Shown: positions 7,841 to 11,330 of the stretch, piece by piece
Position numbering within the stretch: the first letter of the stretch is position 1
Layout of the letters: the number at the start of each line of letters is the position of its first letter
NCBI GenBank assembly: GCA_902465115.1
Contig: CABQMC010000034.1
Coordinates: 1-11,330, forward strand
Direction of reading: 5' to 3'
DNA length: 11,330 bases
From: an uncultured Collinsella sp.
GTDB taxonomy: Bacteria > Actinomycetota > Coriobacteriia > Coriobacteriales > Coriobacteriaceae
Position numbers and translations under genes: made by a program
Notes under the pieces: generated by a model
The model's input: the letters and a program-made list of their open reading frames with translations, nothing else
Databases searched by the model: none
What the model was told of the DNA's origin: nothing

Positions 7841-9805
7841 CTAGAGCCGTTTTGGGCGGCGCTTGGTCGCGGCGAGGCCGGCGGCGGCTACGGTCGCGCC
7901 GGCGATGCCTAGGGCGGCGACCGTCATCGCGGTGGTATCTCCCGTGGTAGCCAGGACAGCATCGCCCTTCTTGGCCTGCGTGGTTTTCTCAACCGTCTTG
8001 GTCGTGGCGGTTGTCGTGGCCGGCTTGGCCGCGGGCTTCACCCCAGGCTGCGGCGTCGGCTTGGGATCCGGCGTGGGCTGCGGATCGGGAGCCGGCGTAG
8101 TCTCAGGCGTAAACATCAGATTGGTGTTCAGCCACAGGGTGTAGATCCAGCCGCTCTCGGGATCAACCTCACTTGCCTCGCCCACCTGATAGCCACACTC
8201 AACCCCATTGATCTTCAGCTTGGTATTGGGCGTAAAGTAGAAACCACGCGCCGGTTTAAAGTACAGGCCGTAACGATAGGTCACACCGGGCTTAAACGCG
8301 TCGATATGGTTGGTGATGTGCTGGTCCCAAAACTCAACGGAATTCACCTCGCTACCGTCGCTACCCATCCAGTACTCACACTGAGGAAGGGAGTTGGAGC
8401 CCGTCGGAACATTCGCCGTAAAGACCGGCCTATCGCCCGCCTTGAAGGTGGTCGTGGCGCCGTTGATCTCGATAACGTCGATGGTCCGCCATTCGTCGAT
8501 CGGCTGCTCGCACACCATATTGTCAGCGTTTGGCGCGAAGACGCCGTTGACGGTCTTTACGTGGTGCACCCAATGACCGTTGACGTTCATATTGCAGTCA
8601 TCGGCCACGGTATTGTCGCCCTTGAGCCTCAGCTCAACGGAGTACATGTAGAACTTACCATCTTCGAAGTGTTCAATCCTCCTCGCGCCCGTCGGATACT
8701 TGGCAGGGTCGGAATACCAGAAGGCAACGGGCGTGAGCCCCGTAGGGTCGCCGGCATCCATCTCTTCCCAGCACTCGTAGGCGATCTCGTACTTGTCGGC
8801 ATCGGCAGCGGGGATCGTCGCGGTCGCGCGTGGCGCCTCGCCGGGCGCGTAGTCGGTCTTCACGTCGTTGACGTCCAGGTTATGGAGGGCTTCGCTTTCT
8901 GACGCAACAAGCGTAATTTCGCTATTGATGACGTAGCGGAGGTAATAATCGTACCTGGTTTCGTTGAGGATAGTCGAGCTGCCTTCATAGTCAGTTCCGG
9001 TATACTCCAATGCCGTGCCAATATAGAGAGCCTCATTGCGCGTGAGTCGATACGAGCCGCCTGCCGCGCCACCCGTAAAGGTCAGCGTCAGCCTCATATG
9101 ATTGCCAACGGGTTCGAAGCGAGCCGTCACGTCGGACATGGACGCATCCTGAACTTCGACCAGAGTGCCCGAAGCGACATCGGCCCTGCAGTACTTAACC
9201 TCGACGACTTCGCTCGCAAGCGTTTCTGGAATGCCACCCTCTACATCGAGAAAATCGTGGGTATACGGCTGGCCCTTTTCGAGTGTGACATTGCACGGAA
9301 GCACGCAGTCCGTGTAGCAGGGAACCACGGTCGTATTGACCCTAACGTCGCTGCCGCCAACAACATCGGTCACACCGCAGGGCATGATGGCGTTGTTTGC
9401 CGACGAGCTGTCGGTGCCACCAAGAGAGCCATCTTGGTTGACAGCAACCGTATCGTTCACCGTTGCCGCCGGTACGTCCTGCTGATCTTGCTGAGCTTCT
9501 GCCGTGGACGGTGCCGCCGGAGCCGCGTCAGTCATCGGCGCAGCCGGAGCCACCGGTACCGGCGCCGGAGCCGCCGTATCCTCCGCAACCGTCGGCGTCA
9601 CCGGAGCCGCGGCAACCTCATCCGTCCCAGCGGCGGGATCGGCGCATTCCGTCGCCAGCGCCACGCTCGGCAGCAGCAACTGACCGACCATAAGCGCACA
9701 CGCGCCGGCGCAAGCTATTTTGGCACCCACACAACGCCAGGTACCGTGAACCAGCGAGCAGGTGGACTCACGTTGAGTTTGCTTGTCAAAGTGACTTGCG
9801 TTCAT
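7841..9805 (-). CDS. LAxTG-anchored secreted surface protein, 654 aa
   Basis: A secreted, probably wall-anchored protein of unknown ligand. The ATG at 9805 has a strong AAGGAGG site 5 nt upstream. The signal peptide is long (~1-51): a hydrophilic N-region, a hydrophobic core around 29-47, and cleavage after SVALA. An Ala/Pro/Thr-rich low-complexity stretch follows (~55-115). The middle (~140-300) is a beta-rich region I cannot assign, with a cluster of cysteines (C143, C163, C167, C171, C206). Two related beta-type repeats follow (~315-425 and ~450-540), sharing an AGxxP start, a V-x-FW segment, an IxxF-x-x-G-x-x-Y-x-Y core and a terminal NG. A Pro-rich spacer (PAPDPQPTPDPKP) leads to LATTG (618-622; codons 7940-7954), a hydrophobic segment and a basic tail. 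The anchor is homologous to that of the neighbouring 2200-residue protein, while the rest is not evidently related. The last residues (PKRL) are encoded by DNA that is non-coding in the other copy of the 3' module. Confidence 0.92.
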   Translation of the reverse strand: MNASHFDKQTQRESTCSLVHGTWRCVGAKIACAGACALMVGQLLLPSVALATECADPAAGTDEVAAAPVTPTVAEDTAAPAPVPVAPAAPMTDAAPAAPSTAEAQQDQQDVPAATVNDTVAVNQDGSLGGTDSSSANNAIMPCGVTDVVGGSDVRVNTTVVPCYTDCVLPCNVTLEKGQPYTHDFLDVEGGIPETLASEVVEVKYCRADVASGTLVEVQDASMSDVTARFEPVGNHMRLTLTFTGGAAGGSYRLTRNEALYIGTALEYTGTDYEGSSTILNETRYDYYLRYVINSEITLVASESEALHNLDVNDVKTDYAPGEAPRATATIPAADADKYEIAYECWEEMDAGDPTGLTPVAFWYSDPAKYPTGARRIEHFEDGKFYMYSVELRLKGDNTVADDCNMNVNGHWVHHVKTVNGVFAPNADNMVCEQPIDEWRTIDVIEINGATTTFKAGDRPVFTANVPTGSNSLPQCEYWMGSDGSEVNSVEFWDQHITNHIDAFKPGVTYRYGLYFKPARGFYFTPNTKLKINGVECGYQVGEASEVDPESGWIYTLWLNTNLMFTPETTPAPDPQPTPDPKPTPQPGVKPAAKPATTTATTKTVEKTTQAKKGDAVLATTGDTTAMTVAALGIAGATVAAAGLAATKRRPKRL

Positions 9806-9810
9806 AACGG

Positions 9811-9817
9811 CCTCCTT
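9811..9817 (-). promoter_or_regulatory. Strong ribosome binding site of the 654-aa surface protein
   Basis: AAGGAGG on the - strand, 5 nt before the ATG. It is close to the full anti-SD complement and supports the chosen start despite the unusually long signal-peptide N-region. Confidence 0.85.
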
Positions 9818-9831
9818 GGTCGTAGGGACAT

Positions 9832-9866
9832 ACCATCACAAAGGCGTCTGTCCCCTTTGTGGTGGT
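9832..9866. repeat. REP-like hairpin, copy 3 (inverted)
   Basis: Arms 9832-9844 and 9854-9866 form a 13-bp stem with one G/T wobble. The asymmetric core reads GTCTGTCCCC, the reverse complement of the GGGGACAGAC seen at copy 1, so this copy is inverted relative to copies 1 and 2. It lies between the putative operator and the start codon of the 654-residue gene, so it would be part of that gene's mRNA leader. Confidence 0.7.
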
Positions 9867-9901
9867 CCTGTACCACCAAGATGCGCCAAATGACTCCGTA
9901 T

Positions 9902-9940
9902 GCCTAGGTTCGTAGATGTGAACCTAGGCCTCTACCTGCG
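9902..9940. promoter_or_regulatory. Putative operator in the divergent surface-protein / LuxR-type regulator region
   Basis: A perfect 10-bp inverted repeat, GCCTAGGTTC (9902-9911) and GAACCTAGGC (9920-9929), has an 8-nt spacer (GTAGATGT), followed by TCTACCTGCG at 9931-9940. Relative to the element at 7549-7590, the 7-bp core half-sites, the 8-nt spacer length, the 4-nt gap and the 10-bp TCTACCTGCG are all the same, while the spacer sequence and outer flanks differ. The centre lies ~110 bp from the - strand start codon (9805) and ~116 bp from the + strand start (10032), so a bound protein could act on either gene. Confidence 0.72.
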
Positions 9941-9988
9941 ATTTAATTCAATATGATTTCGTTGTCGCCACACTCGTCCCGGGAACGC

Positions 9989-10025
9989 TACAATCGAGGA
10001 CACGATTATTCGTCCACCCAAAGGA
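9989..10025 (+). promoter_or_regulatory. Possible -10 element and ribosome binding site of the LuxR-type gene
   Basis: TACAAT (9989-9994) matches the -10 consensus at five of six positions, but no convincing -35 lies 16-18 nt upstream, so the promoter call is weak. AAAGGA (10020-10025) lies 6 nt before the TTG at 10032 and is a credible ribosome binding site that decides the start. Confidence 0.4.
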
Positions 10026-10031
10026 CCGTCC

Positions 10032-11330
10032 TTGAACCTGAGCAGGCCTAAAATCAACGCGCTTTTGGCACTTGCGCTCTTTACCTTCGTCTTTCTTGCC
10101 GCCGAGTTTCGTTTCGACGTCAACGTCGGGCTGCTCGCCGGTGCCGAACGCGTTGTAATCGCACAGGGCTTTATTCTGGGTGCGAGCGTGCTCGGCTTTA
10201 TCGGGTACGCGCCGCTGCTCGGGCTCGCACGGCGCAAAGGCCACTCACTGGCAGCCGTCAACGCCGCCGCCGTCCCTATCGTCATCGTGGGCCTGACCCA
10301 AATTCAGTTCCCTACGACCCCGCTTGCCCTCGAGATTCTGGGCTGCGTGGCATTCTTTGGACTCGGCCTGCTGGGCGCCGCTGCGCACCACGCCTTTTCA
10401 CTGGCGTTTCAAGACGATCCCAAGCTCGCCACTGGAGCGGGAGCAGCCTATGCTGCCGGCATCCTGATGCAGTTCGTCACCAACCTGATTGATTGCGGCG
10501 GCATCGTCGAGCTCATCATTCTTGGCGCGGCAACGATCGCCATCTCCGCCCTCGGCGCTGTTCCCCGAAAGGCTGCTGAGAGCTCCAGCCCCGCCATCAA
10601 TCCCTTTGTCGAGCCATCGCACGCCCTCGCTAAGCAGGCATGTTGGGGTATCGCGCTCGTCATGATTCTTGCCTGCTTGTTCTCGACCCTCGACAACGTG
10701 GTCACACTCTCCAACGCCCACGGCACCATTGCCGTACAAACATGGCCGCGCCTCTTTTTGGCTGCAAGCGGCCTTGCTGCCGGTCTTATTTTTGATCTTG
10801 CCGAGCGCCGATACATGGGGCTTGTCATGCTCGGCATTGCCGTGCTCTCGACCATTTCCATCCTGGCCGTCGAGGCCGGTGCCGATCCCAACCTGGGCCT
10901 TGTCGTCTTTTACCTCAGCTCGGGCTTTTTTGTCACGTTCTTTACCGCCACCTTTACACAGCTGGCACCGCGCATGCATGCGCCCGCCCTCTGGGCCGGC
11001 ATGGGACGCGCCGCCAACAACGTATGCGCGTTCACCACATCGGGTATCTCGCTGGCGCTCGTGACCTCGGACAATGTTGCCCTCATTATGATCGGTGCGC
11101 TCGTTTTGCTTGTCGCCGCCTGCGCGGCATTCGTGGCAGCCGGCCTGTTTCGCCTGCCCCAAACCGAGCAGGAGCGTAAACATCAACAGCTTGCCGAGGA
11201 GGCGCTCGCTGTGCCGAGTATCGAGGAGCAGCGCCAGGCCTTCATCGCCAACCACGCTCTCACCCCTCGCGAAGTCGACGTGCTCATAGCCGTGACCCAG
11301 GATGAACGCCCGCTCAAACAGATCGCCGAG
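10032..11330 (+). CDS. Membrane-bound LuxR-type transcriptional regulator, N-terminal 433 residues (3' end outside window)
   Basis: The frame is open from the TTG at 10032 to the window edge. TTG is chosen because AAAGGA sits 6 nt upstream and the product then opens directly into membrane helices. About twelve hydrophobic segments are visible (roughly 9-24, 37-62, 75-90, 98-120, 134-152, 156-175, 203-220, 238-256, 262-280, 286-310, 327-345, 349-373), an MFS-like membrane domain. A hydrophilic linker (~375-408) leads to LTPREVDVL (410-418) and QIAE at the cut end, which matches the opening of the GerE/LuxR DNA-binding helix-turn-helix; the rest of the HTH is beyond the window. Multi-TM LuxR-type regulators are abundant in Coriobacteriia; their ligands are mostly unknown. 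The gene diverges from the 654-residue surface protein, with a palindrome shared by both surface genes in between, so it is the obvious candidate regulator of them (inference). Confidence 0.87.
   Translation, partial: MNLSRPKINALLALALFTFVFLAAEFRFDVNVGLLAGAERVVIAQGFILGASVLGFIGYAPLLGLARRKGHSLAAVNAAAVPIVIVGLTQIQFPTTPLALEILGCVAFFGLGLLGAAAHHAFSLAFQDDPKLATGAGAAYAAGILMQFVTNLIDCGGIVELIILGAATIAISALGAVPRKAAESSSPAINPFVEPSHALAKQACWGIALVMILACLFSTLDNVVTLSNAHGTIAVQTWPRLFLAASGLAAGLIFDLAERRYMGLVMLGIAVLSTISILAVEAGADPNLGLVVFYLSSGFFVTFFTATFTQLAPRMHAPALWAGMGRAANNVCAFTTSGISLALVTSDNVALIMIGALVLLVAACAAFVAAGLFRLPQTEQERKHQQLAEEALAVPSIEEQRQAFIANHALTPREVDVLIAVTQDERPLKQIAE

Noticed and set aside
7690..7950. Small + strand ORF through array 2 (and a similar start in array 1)
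   Set aside because: The peptide is a translation of the half-site array. It runs into the antisense of the sorting-signal region, with no ribosome binding site or domain.
9932..10285. Two - strand ORFs opposite the start of the LuxR-type gene
   Set aside because: They are antisense shadows of the first transmembrane helices, with no ribosome binding site or recognisable domain; the + strand product is clearly real.
10398..11255. A 285-codon - strand ORF opposite the LuxR-type gene
   Set aside because: Antisense shadow with hydrophilic, compositionally odd sequence; the + strand frame encodes a continuous multi-TM protein with a LuxR motif.

Overview
The window looks like a chromosomal segment of a high-GC Gram-positive anaerobe of the Coriobacteriia, most probably a gut Collinsella. 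This is inferred from the GC-rich codon use, LAxTG-type wall-sorting signals, very large BspA/Ig-type surface proteins, a membrane-bound LuxR-type regulator of the kind common in this class, and REP-like hairpins with a GGGGACAG core. No 16S or marker gene is present to prove it.

Layout. (1) 2-493, + strand: the C-terminal end of a GltA/NfnB-type flavoprotein, closed by a clear intrinsic terminator (522-559). (2) 560-885: non-coding, holding a REP-like hairpin (572-616) and an array of six 15-bp half-sites of alternating orientation, phased at 40 bp (635-850). (3) 886-7488, - strand: a 2200-residue secreted, wall-anchored multidomain surface protein. (4) 7489-7840: non-coding, with the upstream palindrome of that gene, a second REP-like hairpin and a second, collinear copy of the 40-bp array. 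(5) 7841-9805, - strand: a 654-residue secreted surface protein with the same type of sorting signal. (6) 9806-10031: divergent control region with a third, inverted REP-like hairpin and a second copy of the palindrome. (7) 10032 to the window end, + strand: a 12-TM protein with the start of a C-terminal LuxR/GerE helix-turn-helix, cut by the window edge.

How the parts may work together. Both surface genes carry the same composite upstream element (CGCAGGTAGA-N4-TAGGTTC-N8-GAACCTA, identical spacing), and the divergent LuxR-type membrane protein starts next to one copy. The simplest reading is a small surface-protein regulon whose local regulator binds this palindrome; this is inference. Both surface genes also end in the same module: a homologous sorting signal followed by the 40-bp-phased array. 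The non-coding array is better conserved between the two copies (13 differences in 176 nt) than the adjacent coding tail (about 17 in 95). The two modules are direct repeats flanking the large gene, so recombination between them could delete or amplify it.

The most unusual element is the phased inverted half-site array. I do not recognise it as a named element. It is not CRISPR-like, because the 'spacers' are the same in both copies and the half-sites alternate in orientation.
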